Origin: Burkholderia sp. WP9
GTDB lineage: Bacteria > Pseudomonadota > Gammaproteobacteria > Burkholderiales > Burkholderiaceae
Assembly: GCF_900104795.1 (NCBI RefSeq)
Contig: NZ_FNTG01000002.1
Location: forward strand, 1,488,001 to 1,552,000
Length of the DNA: 64,000 nt
Reading direction: 5' to 3'
Positions 20,293-28,974 of the stretch are shown here, piece after piece. The number at the start of each line of letters is the position of its first letter. Positions within the stretch are counted from its first letter, which is position 1. The position numbers and the translations under genes are program-made. The notes below the pieces were generated by a model. That model searched no databases, was not told the origin of the DNA, and worked only from the letters and a program-made list of their open reading frames with translations.

Positions 20293-20317
20293 CCTGCATC
20301 AATCAAGGAGACAACAC

Positions 20318-21142
20318 ATGGGAAAGCTTGACGGCAAGGTGGCGCTGGTCACCGGTTCGGGTCGCGGCATCGGCCGCGCGATCGCCGAGAAACTGGCGAG
20401 CGAAGGCGCACGCCTCGTGATCAACGACCTCGACGCCGATCCGGCGCACGAAACGGTCGAAGTGCTGAAGAAGATGGGCGCGGAAGCAGTAGCGTGCCCT
20501 GGCAACGTGAGCGCACCGGATTTCGCTGAGCGTTTCGTCAACACGGCGATGAGCACGTTCAAGAGCATCGACATCATCGTCAACAATGCCGGCTATACGT
20601 GGGATGACGTGGTCCAGAAGATGACCGACGAGCAGTGGTACGCGATCATCGACTGCCACATGACTGCACCCTTTCGCATCCTGCGTGCGGCGTACCCGCA
20701 CATCAAGGCGCTGCATGCCGCCGACAAGGAAGCCGGCCGCGACGTGTACCGCAAGATCGTCAACATCTCGTCGACGTCCGCGCTTAACGGTAATGCCGGG
20801 CAGATGAATTACTCGTCGGCCAAGGCCGGCGTGATCGGCATGACCCGCGCGCTGAGCCGCGAATGGGGGCGCTTCAACGTCAACGTGAATTGCGTGGCGT
20901 TCGGTCTGATCCACACACGTATGACCTCGGCTGATGCGAAGGCCGGGGCGACGGTCTCGATCGAAGGCCGGGATATCCGCGTCGGCCTGAATCCGGAATT
21001 GCTCAAGTCGCACGCGCAGCGCAATCCGCTCGGTCGCGGCGGCACGCCTGAAGAAGCGGCCGGCGGTGTCTACCTGTTCTGCTCGCCCGAGTCGAACTAC
21101 ATCACCGGTCAGACCATCGCGGTCGCGGGCAATCTGCAGTAA
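20318..21142 (+). CDS. SDR-family 3-hydroxyacyl-CoA-type dehydrogenase
   Basis: Short-chain dehydrogenase of 274 residues. The nucleotide motif TGSGRGIG is at residues 13-20, NNAG follows near residue 89, and the catalytic Tyr165-x3-Lys169 pair is in MNYSSAKAGVIG. By position, after a hydratase and in one operon with a thiolase, it most likely oxidises the 3-hydroxyacyl-CoA to 3-oxoacyl-CoA. The start follows AAGGAGACAAC. It is the last closely spaced gene of the operon, and a stem-loop follows. Confidence 0.9.
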   Translation: MGKLDGKVALVTGSGRGIGRAIAEKLASEGARLVINDLDADPAHETVEVLKKMGAEAVACPGNVSAPDFAERFVNTAMSTFKSIDIIVNNAGYTWDDVVQKMTDEQWYAIIDCHMTAPFRILRAAYPHIKALHAADKEAGRDVYRKIVNISSTSALNGNAGQMNYSSAKAGVIGMTRALSREWGRFNVNVNCVAFGLIHTRMTSADAKAGATVSIEGRDIRVGLNPELLKSHAQRNPLGRGGTPEEAAGGVYLFCSPESNYITGQTIAVAGNLQ

Positions 21143-21180
21143 TTCCACACGGTCCCGGCATTCGACCGGGCCTCGTCTGC

Positions 21181-21208
21181 GCTGGCATGTGTCGTCACGC
21201 ATGCCGGC
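21181..21208 (+). terminator. Putative stem-loop terminator after the SDR gene
   Basis: GCTGGCATG pairs with CATGCCGGC (nine pairs with one G-T wobble) around a 10-base loop, followed by GTTTGCATTT. This is a weak T-rich tail, so only partial termination before the hydrolase gene is likely. Confidence 0.45.
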
Positions 21209-21299
21209 GTTTGCATTTCAACGACCGGGTGTACGCACTTCGTGCCGTCTGCTTACTCGCCCTGTCGACTAGCCGACGTCTTCCGGAGCCAAACCAATC

Positions 21300-22376
21300 A
21301 TGACCGATGACACCCGCGTCGCGCCGGCCGGCAGCGCGCTTCCTTCCGTGAGCTATCCCTTCGAGTCGCCGCCAACGTCCGGCAACGTGTTGGAGGTTGC
21401 GCCAGGTGTGCAATGGATTCGCATGCCGCTGCCCTACTCGCTCGATCACATCAACGTGTGGACGATCGCGGACGGTGACGGCTGGGCTATCGTCGACACG
21501 GGAGCACGCACGGATGCCGCCACGGCCTTATGGCGTCGCCTTTGCACCGAGTCTTCCGCGAGCCGCCCTGTCACGCGCGTGTTCGTCACGCACATGCACC
21601 CCGATCACGTGGGAATGGCAGGCTGGCTCACGCGGACTTTCGACTGCCGTCTGTGGATGACGCGCCTCGAATACCTCAATTGCCGCGTCGCCGCGTCGGA
21701 CACCGGCCGCGAGGCGCCCGACGACGGCGTGGCGTTCTACCGTCGCGCCGGCTGGAGCGCGGCGGCGATCGAACTCTATCGCGCACGCTTCGGCCGCTTC
21801 GGGCAGCATATTCATGCGCTGCCGGACAGTTTTCGGCGCGTGCATGACGCGGAGGAAATCGTGATTGGCCGGCACACGTGGCATGTGATCGTCGGCACCG
21901 GCCATTCGCCGGAGCACGCGTGTCTGTATTGCCCGGAGTTGAAGGTGTTGATTTCCGGCGATCAGGTGCTGCCGCGAATCTCATCGAATGTCTCGGTGTA
22001 TCCGCTCGAACCGGACGCCAACCCGATGGCGGACTGGTATGCGTCGATCGCAAAACTGAAGGAGCAGGTCCCGGACGACGTGCTCGTGCTGCCCGCCCAT
22101 AACGACTGTTTCCGCGGCCTGCATGCGCGGCTGGATCATCTGCGACGCAGCCAGGACCGCAGCCTCGATCGGTTGCGGCAAGCGCTCAGCGAACCGCGGC
22201 GCGCCGTCGACGTGTTCGGCGCGCTGTTTGCGCGCAAGATCGGCGAAGAGGATATGTCGCAAATGAGCCTCGCGACAGGCGAAAGCCTCGCGTGCCTGAA
22301 CTACCTGATCGGGCGTGGTGAAGTTCGGCGCGAACTTCGTAATGACGGGACCAACTGGTATTCGCTGGTGTCGTAA
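21300..22376 (+). CDS. Metallo-beta-lactamase-fold hydrolase
   Basis: A 358-residue hydrolase. The zinc motif is THMHPDHVGMAGWL, with H98, H100, D102 and H103. Further metal ligands appear in GTGHSPEHACLY and LISGDQVLP, and LPAHNDCF supplies the last His. It could act as an acyl-CoA thioesterase or lactone or ester hydrolase within the pathway, but the fold is promiscuous and no reaction is certain. It lies 157 bases after the SDR gene, on the same strand, and converges on etfA. Confidence 0.88.
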   Translation: MTDDTRVAPAGSALPSVSYPFESPPTSGNVLEVAPGVQWIRMPLPYSLDHINVWTIADGDGWAIVDTGARTDAATALWRRLCTESSASRPVTRVFVTHMHPDHVGMAGWLTRTFDCRLWMTRLEYLNCRVAASDTGREAPDDGVAFYRRAGWSAAAIELYRARFGRFGQHIHALPDSFRRVHDAEEIVIGRHTWHVIVGTGHSPEHACLYCPELKVLISGDQVLPRISSNVSVYPLEPDANPMADWYASIAKLKEQVPDDVLVLPAHNDCFRGLHARLDHLRRSQDRSLDRLRQALSEPRRAVDVFGALFARKIGEEDMSQMSLATGESLACLNYLIGRGEVRRELRNDGTNWYSLVS

Positions 22377-22384
22377 AAATGCAG

Positions 22385-22421
22385 AAGGGGGCATCGCCGC
22401 GCGACGCGGCGATGCCCCCTT
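22385..22421. terminator. Strong bidirectional terminator
   Basis: A perfect 17-bp inverted repeat with a 3-base loop lies between the convergent hydrolase and etfA genes. Its outermost pairs are AA/TT, so each strand reads A-stem-T (CTT on one side, TTC on the other). This suits termination in both directions. Confidence 0.85.
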
Positions 22422-22449
22422 CTTGCCTTCCATGCTGCGTTGAGAAGCC

Positions 22450-23394
22450 TCAGATCGCGTTGACCAGTTGCGGCACGGCATCGAACAGATCGGCTTCCAG
22501 GCCGTAATCGGCGATGCTGAAGATCGGCGCCTCCGGATCCTTGTTGATTGCGACAATGACCTTCGAATCCTTCATGCCCGCCAGATGCTGAATCGCCCCC
22601 GAGATTCCGCACGCCACATACAGTTGCGGCGCGACGATCTTGCCCGTCTGGCCCACTTGCCAGTCGTTCGGCGCAAATCCCGCGTCCACCGCCGCGCGGC
22701 TCGCGCCCAGCGCGGCACCGAGCTTGTCGGCGAGCGGTGTGAGGACTTCGTTGAATCGATCGCTGCTGCCAAGCGCACGCCCGCCGCTCACGACGATCTG
22801 TGCGCCGGCGAGCTCCGGCCGGTCGCTTTTCGCGACCACGCGTTCGACGAAGGTGGACAAACCACTGTCCGCAACCGCGTCGACCGTTTCAATGTGCGCC
22901 GCGCCGCCTTCGGCCGGCACGGCATCGAATCCCGTCACGCGCACGGTCAGCACCTTCACCGGGTCGCTGCTTTGCACCGTCACCAGCGCATTGCCCGCGT
23001 AGATGGGACGCTGGAACGTGTCCGGACTCACCACCCGAACGATATCCGAGACCTGCGCCACGTCGAGCAGCGCCGCGACGCGCGGCGCGACGTTCTTGCC
23101 AGCGCTAGTGGACGGAAACAGGATATGGCCGTAACCCGCGGCGAGCGCGAGAACCTGAGCCGCGATATTCTCGGCGAGACCGTCGCCGAGATGCGGCGCG
23201 TCTGCGTGCAGCACGCGCTTCACGCCTGTGATCGCAGCGGCGGCTTTTGCCGCACCGGTTGCTTCATGCCCGGCTACGAGCACATGAACCTCGGCGCCGC
23301 ATTGCAGGGCGGCCGCAACCGTGTTCAGCGTGGCGGTCCTGATCGAAACCTGGTCGTGTTCAGCCACGACCAGCACTTGATTGGATGCAGTCAT
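22450..23394 (-). CDS. etfA: Electron transfer flavoprotein subunit alpha
   Basis: FAD-binding subunit of the ETF heterodimer, 314 residues, that accepts electrons from acyl-CoA dehydrogenases. The C-terminal FAD domain is clear: VVSGGRALGS, VGQTGKIVAPQLYVACGISGAIQHLAGM and VAINKDPEAPIFSIADYGLEADLFDAVP. I chose the ATG at 23394, behind GAGGGA, over an upstream in-frame start. It lies 10 bases after etfB and forms an operon with the racemase gene. A dedicated ETF pair inside a catabolic island suggests high electron flux from the local dehydrogenases. Confidence 0.96.
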   Translation of the reverse strand: MTASNQVLVVAEHDQVSIRTATLNTVAAALQCGAEVHVLVAGHEATGAAKAAAAITGVKRVLHADAPHLGDGLAENIAAQVLALAAGYGHILFPSTSAGKNVAPRVAALLDVAQVSDIVRVVSPDTFQRPIYAGNALVTVQSSDPVKVLTVRVTGFDAVPAEGGAAHIETVDAVADSGLSTFVERVVAKSDRPELAGAQIVVSGGRALGSSDRFNEVLTPLADKLGAALGASRAAVDAGFAPNDWQVGQTGKIVAPQLYVACGISGAIQHLAGMKDSKVIVAINKDPEAPIFSIADYGLEADLFDAVPQLVNAI

Positions 23395-23404
23395 ATCGAT
23401 TCCC

Positions 23405-24154
23405 TCAGATGACTTTCGCTTCGTTCTTGAGCTTCGCGACCAGCGCCGCGACATCGGGCACCTTCACGCCCGCACTGCGCGCGGCCGGCTCCGTCGTGCT
23501 GAGCGCCTTCAGACGCGGCGCGACATCCACGCCGAGTTGTTCCGGCGTGACGACATCGAGCGGCTTTTTCTTCGCCTTCATGATGTTGGGCAGCGTCGCA
23601 TAGCGCGGTTCGTTCAGGCGCAAGTCGCTCGTAACCACCGCCGGCAGCTTGAGCCGCAACGTCTCGAGCCCCCCATCGATTTCGCGCGTCACCGTCGCGC
23701 AATCGTTCGACACCTCCACCCGGCTTGCAAATGTAGCCTGCGGAAAACCAGCGAGCGCCGCCAGCATCTGCCCGGTCTGGTTGCAGTCGTTATCGATCGC
23801 CTGTTTGCCGAGGATCACCAGCTGCGGTTGCTCCTTGTCGACCAGCGCCTTCAGCAGCTTGGCGACGGCGAGCGGCTGCAACTCTGCATCCGTCTCGACC
23901 AGAATGCCGCGATCGGCGCCGATCGCCATCGCCGTGCGCAAAGTCTCCTGAGAGGCGCCCGTGCCGCACGACACCGCGATCACTTCGCTGACCACGCCTT
24001 TTTCCCGCAGACGCACCGCTTCTTCGACGGCGATTTCATCAAACGGATTGATGCTCATCTTGACGTTCGCCAACTCGACGCCAGAGCCGTCCGACTTGAC
24101 TCGAACCTTGACGTTGAAGTCCACCACGCGTTTCACCGCGACCAGTACTTTCAT
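23405..24154 (-). CDS. etfB: Electron transfer flavoprotein subunit beta
   Basis: AMP-binding subunit of ETF, 249 residues. It begins with [20 protein letters not shown] and has the family stretches [42 protein letters not shown] and [36 protein letters not shown] sequence. The start follows GGAGACAAAAG. It lies between the alpha-methylacyl-CoA racemase gene and etfA with gaps of 40 and 10 bases. Confidence 0.96.
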   Translation of the reverse strand: MKVLVAVKRVVDFNVKVRVKSDGSGVELANVKMSINPFDEIAVEEAVRLREKGVVSEVIAVSCGTGASQETLRTAMAIGADRGILVETDAELQPLAVAKLLKALVDKEQPQLVILGKQAIDNDCNQTGQMLAALAGFPQATFASRVEVSNDCATVTREIDGGLETLRLKLPAVVTSDLRLNEPRYATLPNIMKAKKKPLDVVTPEQLGVDVAPRLKALSTTEPAARSAGVKVPDVAALVAKLKNEAKVI

Positions 24155-24194
24155 CTTTTGTCTCCAAACCCAACTTGTCTTTTCTGATGGCGCT

Positions 24195-25355
24195 TTACGC
24201 TTCAGGCCGGTAGCCCAAGCCGTGATCGCGCATGCGTGCAACAGCGGCTTCGTCGAAGCCCCAATCGCGTAATGCGGCCAGGCCGTGTTCACCGCGCTGC
24301 GGGGCCGGCTGCGCGATCTTCGAAGGCGTCGCGGAAAAGCGCGGCGCAGGCGCCGGCTGCACGACACCCGCTACCTCGACGAAGCTGCCGCGAGCACGGT
24401 GTTGCGGATGCGCCGGCGCTTCCGAGAAGCTCAACACCGGCGCAACACATGCATCGCTGCCTTCGAACACCGCACACCATTCATCGCGCGTGCGCGTGAG
24501 AAAGGCCGCTGTGAAGCGTTCGCGCAGCACGGGCCAGCCGCTGCGATCGTGCTGCGCCGGCAGGCCCGCTTGCGCGAGGCCGAGCTTCGACAGAAGCTCC
24601 GCGTAAAAGCGCGCTTCGACCGCGCCAACCGCCATGTAGCCGCCGTCTTTCGTGCGATAACTGTCGTACCAGGGCGTGCCGCCATCCAGCAGATTGCTGG
24701 CGCGCTCTTCCCGCCAGTTACCCGAGGCGAGCAGACCCCAGATCACCGAGCCCAACTGCGCCGCGCCTTCGATCATCGCGGCGTCGACGACCTGGCCTTC
24801 GCCGCCGCGCTGCACGTTGAACAATGCCGCCACCACACCCAACGCCAGCAGCATGCCACCACCGCCGTAGTCGCCCACGAGGTTCAACGGCGGCACGGGC
24901 GGCTCACCGGCGCGGCCAATACCCGACAACACGCCGGACAGTGCGATGTAGTTCAGATCGTGGCCAGCCCGCTCGGCGAGTGGCCCGGTTTGCCCCCACC
25001 CCGTCATGCGCCCGTACACGAGCCGGGGATTGCGAGCCAAAGCGGCTTGCGGTCCAAGCCCGAGACGCTCCATCGTGCCGGGGCGAAACCCTTCGATCAC
25101 GACATCGGCGCGCGACATCAGATCCAGCGCGGCCTCGACCGCCTGCGGCTGCTTCAGATCGAGCGTGACCGAGCGACGGCCGCGCCCTGTGACGTCCGCA
25201 CGCTTGCCGTTGGTCTTCGGACCCAGATCGGCAGGTGGAAGCGGCCGGTCGATACGCAAGACATCTGCGCCCATATCGGCCAGCAACATGGCGCCGAAGG
25301 GCCCCGGACCGATCGCCTCGAATTCCAGCACGCGAATACCGCTCAAAACACCCAT
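24195..25355 (-). CDS. Alpha-methylacyl-CoA racemase (CaiB/BaiF family)
   Basis: Interconverts (R)- and (S)-2-methylacyl-CoA so that methyl-branched chains can be beta-oxidised. The 386 residues start [32 protein letters not shown]. The catalytic pair seen in the characterised mycobacterial enzyme is retained: H132 in [11 protein letters not shown] and D162 in [11 protein letters not shown]. This separates it from CoA-transferases of the same superfamily, which use an Asp nucleophile. The ATG at 25355 has GGAGGG upstream. Site c lies 120 bases upstream, so the racemase-etfB-etfA operon probably has its own regulated promoter. Its presence hints at a methyl-branched substrate. Confidence 0.92.
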   Translation of the reverse strand: MGVLSGIRVLEFEAIGPGPFGAMLLADMGADVLRIDRPLPPADLGPKTNGKRADVTGRGRRSVTLDLKQPQAVEAALDLMSRADVVIEGFRPGTMERLGLGPQAALARNPRLVYGRMTGWGQTGPLAERAGHDLNYIALSGVLSGIGRAGEPPVPPLNLVGDYGGGGMLLALGVVAALFNVQRGGEGQVVDAAMIEGAAQLGSVIWGLLASGNWREERASNLLDGGTPWYDSYRTKDGGYMAVGAVEARFYAELLSKLGLAQAGLPAQHDRSGWPVLRERFTAAFLTRTRDEWCAVFEGSDACVAPVLSFSEAPAHPQHRARGSFVEVAGVVQPAPAPRFSATPSKIAQPAPQRGEHGLAALRDWGFDEAAVARMRDHGLGYRPEA

Positions 25356-25474
25356 CGTCCCTCCACTCTGCGTTTTGCATGACGGTGCGCCGCGCGCACC
25401 GTTATTGGTTGGCACCCACCGTTGAAGTCGGCCCTGCCTGAGTAGAAGTAAGCCAGAATGCGCGCAAACCGGCA

Positions 25475-25491
25475 CCACCCCGGTCGGGTAG
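25475..25491 (-). promoter_or_regulatory. Candidate LAL-regulator operator (site c)
   Basis: Read on the minus strand this is CTACCCGACCGGGGTGG, in the same orientation as the racemase-etfBA operon and 120 bases upstream of its start. It differs from site a by one base. Confidence 0.6.
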
Positions 25492-25561
25492 CAGGGCGGA
25501 TCAATCTAACGGCCACTGATACAGCGCGGGCTCTTTTTGACAGAACGCTGACCCGCTGTCA

Positions 25562-27130
25562 CTAGCTGACCTGGCGATCCTGACCCACCCAGTACTTTGC
25601 GCGAATGGCTTTCTTGTCGACCTTGCCGATCGCCGTCAGAGGCAAAGCAGTTTCGAAGAATAGAGTCTTCGGCGCCGACACAACGCCCTTGCGCGCAGCA
25701 ACGAACTCGATCAACGCGCTTGCGCTCACCGTCGCCTGTGGTTTCAGCACGACCACGGCGGTCACCGCTTCGCCCCACTTCGGGTCGGGCACGCCAATCA
25801 CGGCAGACATGGCCACCGCCGGATGGAGCGCGAGACAGTTCTCCACTTCGCTGGAATAGACGTTGAAACCGCCGGAAATAATCATGTCCTTGGCCCGGTC
25901 GACCAGATACACATAGCCCTCGGCATCCCTACGTGCCATGTCGCCCGTGTGCAGCCAGCCACCCGCGAAGGCTTTATCGGTTTCGTCAGGCCGGTTCAGG
26001 TAACCCGACATGACCAGCGATCCACGCACGCAAAGCTCGCCGACCTCGCCGGCCGGCACTTCCGCGTGATCGGCGTCGAGCAGTTTGACTTCGTTGCCGG
26101 GAAGTACACGGCCACAAGAAGCCAGCAAATGCGGCCTCGCAGGATCGTGCTCGTCCGAGCGCAGATAGCTCACCGTCATGGGGGCTTCCACCTGACCATA
26201 AATCTGCCCAAAGATCTGACCGAACTTCTGCAGTCCCTCCTGCAGACGCGCGGGCGTGATAGGAGACGCCCCGTACCAGAGGCGTTGCAGACTCGCCAGG
26301 TTGTAGTCGCCGAGGACCGGCGACTCGAGGAGCCCGTAGATCTGGCTGGGCACAAGAAACGTGCAATTAATGCCGTGGGTCTGAATAGTCTCGAGGAATC
26401 GCTCCGGGTGGTACTTGTCCATAAAGAAGACCGTGCCGCCGCGTAGAAAGGTGGGCAGGATGAACGCGCCCGCTGCGTGGGAGATCGGCGTTGCCGCGAG
26501 GAAACGAGGCTGCGCCGGCCATTCCCAGCACGCCAGTTGCTGCAGTGTCATCGTTACGATTGCGCGATGCCGTTGGAGCACGCCCTTGGATTGCCCAGTT
26601 GTGCCTCCGGTATAGGAGATCTTCGCAATGTCGTCGGGCTGGGCGTCATATTCCGCTTCGGAAGGATCCATGCTGGCCGAGGCCACCCGGATATCTGTGC
26701 CAAACGCAGACGGACCCAGCGTGAGCACGTGCCCGACGATACCCAGGCGTGCCAATGCGGCCCCGCGCTCGGCATAGCGGGCGGTGTCCACCACCAGCAC
26801 TTTCATTCCGCTATCGCGCAGCACATACGCTTGATCATCCTCAGAGCCAAGCGGATGCAACGGGATAAGACGCAGTCCGAACAGTTGCGCGGCGATCAGC
26901 ACGACCACCGCATCAGGACTGTTGCCTGACAATAGCCCGATGCCATCCTGGGGGCGAACTCCGACGGACTCGAAATACGCCACCATACGCTTACAACGGC
27001 AAGCAAGCTCTTCATAACTTAGCCGCACGCCATCACCCACGAGGGCTTCGCGCGACGCAAAGGCCTTAAAGGCCGAACGGTACAGCGCGCCTACCGTGGC
27101 GCCTTCATGGGGGGCAATCTTGCTGGGCAT
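25562..27130 (-). CDS. AMP-dependent acyl-CoA ligase (ligase 2)
   Basis: A 522-residue ANL-superfamily CoA ligase. The phosphate-binding loop is ISYTGGTTGQSKGVLQ, the A5-like motif is IYGQVEAPMT, and the hinge region GWLHTGDMARRDAEGYVYLVDRAKDMIISGG is complete, as is the catalytic lysine segment TAIGKVDKKAIRAKYW. Its start at 27130 follows AAGGAC; a longer GTG-initiated form is possible. It is 141 bases after the MFS transporter gene on the same strand, so transporter and ligase may take up and activate the same acid. Substrate unknown. Confidence 0.9.
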   Translation of the reverse strand: MPSKIAPHEGATVGALYRSAFKAFASREALVGDGVRLSYEELACRCKRMVAYFESVGVRPQDGIGLLSGNSPDAVVVLIAAQLFGLRLIPLHPLGSEDDQAYVLRDSGMKVLVVDTARYAERGAALARLGIVGHVLTLGPSAFGTDIRVASASMDPSEAEYDAQPDDIAKISYTGGTTGQSKGVLQRHRAIVTMTLQQLACWEWPAQPRFLAATPISHAAGAFILPTFLRGGTVFFMDKYHPERFLETIQTHGINCTFLVPSQIYGLLESPVLGDYNLASLQRLWYGASPITPARLQEGLQKFGQIFGQIYGQVEAPMTVSYLRSDEHDPARPHLLASCGRVLPGNEVKLLDADHAEVPAGEVGELCVRGSLVMSGYLNRPDETDKAFAGGWLHTGDMARRDAEGYVYLVDRAKDMIISGGFNVYSSEVENCLALHPAVAMSAVIGVPDPKWGEAVTAVVVLKPQATVSASALIEFVAARKGVVSAPKTLFFETALPLTAIGKVDKKAIRAKYWVGQDRQVS

Positions 27131-27246
27131 TTCAACGTCCTTTTTGCTGTAGTGCTCGGGCACACGGGAGCTGACCGGTGCCCGGGATCGTTGCGCTGCC
27201 TCGCGGGAGGCAGCTTATACAATCGATCCACGCCTGAGCGCGTGAC

Positions 27247-27279
27247 GGTTCACGCGAGGTTCACGCGAGGTTCACGCGA
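27247..27279. repeat. Three tandem copies of an 11-bp repeat at an MFS stop codon
   Basis: GGTTCACGCGA is repeated three times without change, and a fourth partial copy (GGTTC) follows. The array covers the last codons and TGA stop of the minus-strand MFS gene. Since 11 is not a multiple of three, gain or loss of a unit would change the C-terminus or its stop. Confidence 0.85.
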
Positions 27280-28630
27280 GGTTCGACGGGTATTCGACCG
27301 GTGCGGAGCCGTCGGTTGCGGAACGTTTCAGCCACAGCGCCACCGCCTGGATCAACAGTGGAATCGCCAGCAGCGAAAACACCGTGCTCACGTCGAGGTT
27401 GAATTTCAGCATCAACCCGCCTGCAACCGGACCCAACATACCGCCGAACCGGCCCATGCCGGTCATCCACGACACGCCGGTCGCGCGGCCACTGGTTGGA
27501 TAGAACGACGCTGCCAAAGCCGCCATCGACATCACCGCGCCATTCACGCACACGCCGGCAGCAAACGTACTGACCGCGAGAAGCATGAGACTGCCCTTTT
27601 GCTCGCCGAGTAGCCAGATGGCCAGCGCCCCGCCGGCAACGGCAATCGCCACGACGCTGTTCTTCTCGAAGCGCCCCATCAACCACCCCAGACAAAGGGT
27701 GCCTGCCATTCCGCCTAGCGAGAACAGCCCGGTAATGAAGGAAGCCTGACTAGTGGTAACGCCGCTGCCCCGAAGCAACAGCGGCATCCAGCCGTTCAAC
27801 AGGTAATACACAAACGCAGCACAGAAGTAGGCGCACCACAGCATCAGCGTACCGAACCGGAAACCGCGCGACAAAATCACTGACACGCCCTGCTTTCCCC
27901 GGGTTTCCGCGTCCTCTGAAATCACGAAGTGAGCCCCGTCGAAGGATGTATCGGGGGCGATGCGTCGCAGCACAGTTGCCACGCGCTCAGACGGCAAGCC
28001 TCGCGATACCATGAATCGCAGCGGCTCGGACAGCACGAATATCGACACTACGGCGAGGACAAGCGGTACCACGCCGCCGACGACAAAAATGCTCGCCCAG
28101 CCAAACGCGGGGACCAGGACCGCCGCAATCAGTCCACACGCCGCCGCGCCCAGCATGACGCCACAATTCACAAAATTGACGAGAAGCGGACCGCGGCGAG
28201 TCGGGGTGTATTCGTACACAACCGTTAAAGCCACCGGCATCGCCGCCCCCAACCCCAGGCCGGTGATAAAGCGCAGTGCCGCGAGTGCGGCAACGCTGCC
28301 GGCCAACGCGGTCAGAATGCTCCCGATTGCGGACGTCATCATCATGATGATCAACACCCGTTTAGGGCTGCTCCAGTCTGACAGCGCCCCCCCGAGCAGC
28401 GCGCCAGCCGTCATTCCCAGCACGCCAGCACTCATTGCAGTGCCCAATTGGGCTTTCGTGATATGCCACTCGCCAATGAGTGATGGCGCCGCATAGCCGA
28501 TGGCGGCAATGTCATACGCGTCGACTGTGAGAATCAGAAAACACAACGCGATGACGAGCCATTGATAGTGCGAGAAGCTTCGGTTGTCGATGAACTGCTT
28601 TACGTCTATTGTCTGCGATGGCAAATGCAT
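27272..28630 (-). CDS. MFS transporter, aromatic acid:H+ symporter type
   Basis: A 452-residue twelve-helix transporter of the PcaK/VanK/MhpT-like AAHS group. Typical features are the DAYDIAAIGYAAPSL stretch in helix 1 (the Asp is needed for transport in PcaK), LGMTAGALLGGALSDWSSPKRVLI as the first-loop motif A, and VVYEYTPTRRGPLLVNFVNCGVMLGA in helix 4. The start follows AGGAGACGGGC. It heads a likely two-gene unit with ligase 2. An 11-bp tandem repeat overlaps the stop codon. Confidence 0.9.
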   Translation of the reverse strand: MHLPSQTIDVKQFIDNRSFSHYQWLVIALCFLILTVDAYDIAAIGYAAPSLIGEWHITKAQLGTAMSAGVLGMTAGALLGGALSDWSSPKRVLIIMMMTSAIGSILTALAGSVAALAALRFITGLGLGAAMPVALTVVYEYTPTRRGPLLVNFVNCGVMLGAAACGLIAAVLVPAFGWASIFVVGGVVPLVLAVVSIFVLSEPLRFMVSRGLPSERVATVLRRIAPDTSFDGAHFVISEDAETRGKQGVSVILSRGFRFGTLMLWCAYFCAAFVYYLLNGWMPLLLRGSGVTTSQASFITGLFSLGGMAGTLCLGWLMGRFEKNSVVAIAVAGGALAIWLLGEQKGSLMLLAVSTFAAGVCVNGAVMSMAALAASFYPTSGRATGVSWMTGMGRFGGMLGPVAGGLMLKFNLDVSTVFSLLAIPLLIQAVALWLKRSATDGSAPVEYPSNLA

Positions 28631-28974
28631 GCCCGTCTCCTATTCTTACCGGTCCGCAACATTCACGGAGTTTTAGAAATATCGTCATTCATGGCACGCG
28701 GAATGAGTGAACCGCCGACCTCATTCGACTGCTACTGGGAACATCAAGCAGGCAATTCGATTCCGCCTGGAAGGTTTGTCGCATCCCTAGATCCACACCC
28801 GTCGCTCCGCTTGCCATGTCCATCAGCGTCATTGCCAGAGCGACTTCCTCACAGATTTTTCTCCTTTTGTATTAGTTATACTTATTTAAAAAATAACAAC
28901 TCAATCCATTTGGTATGGGTAGTACTGGTGTCCTCAACCACATCGAACGCCATGGCGCGCGATGGCGAGGCTGG
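28631..28974. other. Intergenic region with an AT-rich block
   Basis: A 344-base gap upstream of the MFS transporter and downstream of ligase 4. Bases from about 28846 to 28920 are strikingly AT-rich for this genome and include a short palindrome, TTATTT-AAA-AAATAA (28882-28896). It could hold promoter or nucleoid-protein sites for the MFS gene. I see no gene and no clear full-length copy of the 17-bp motif. Confidence 0.45.
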
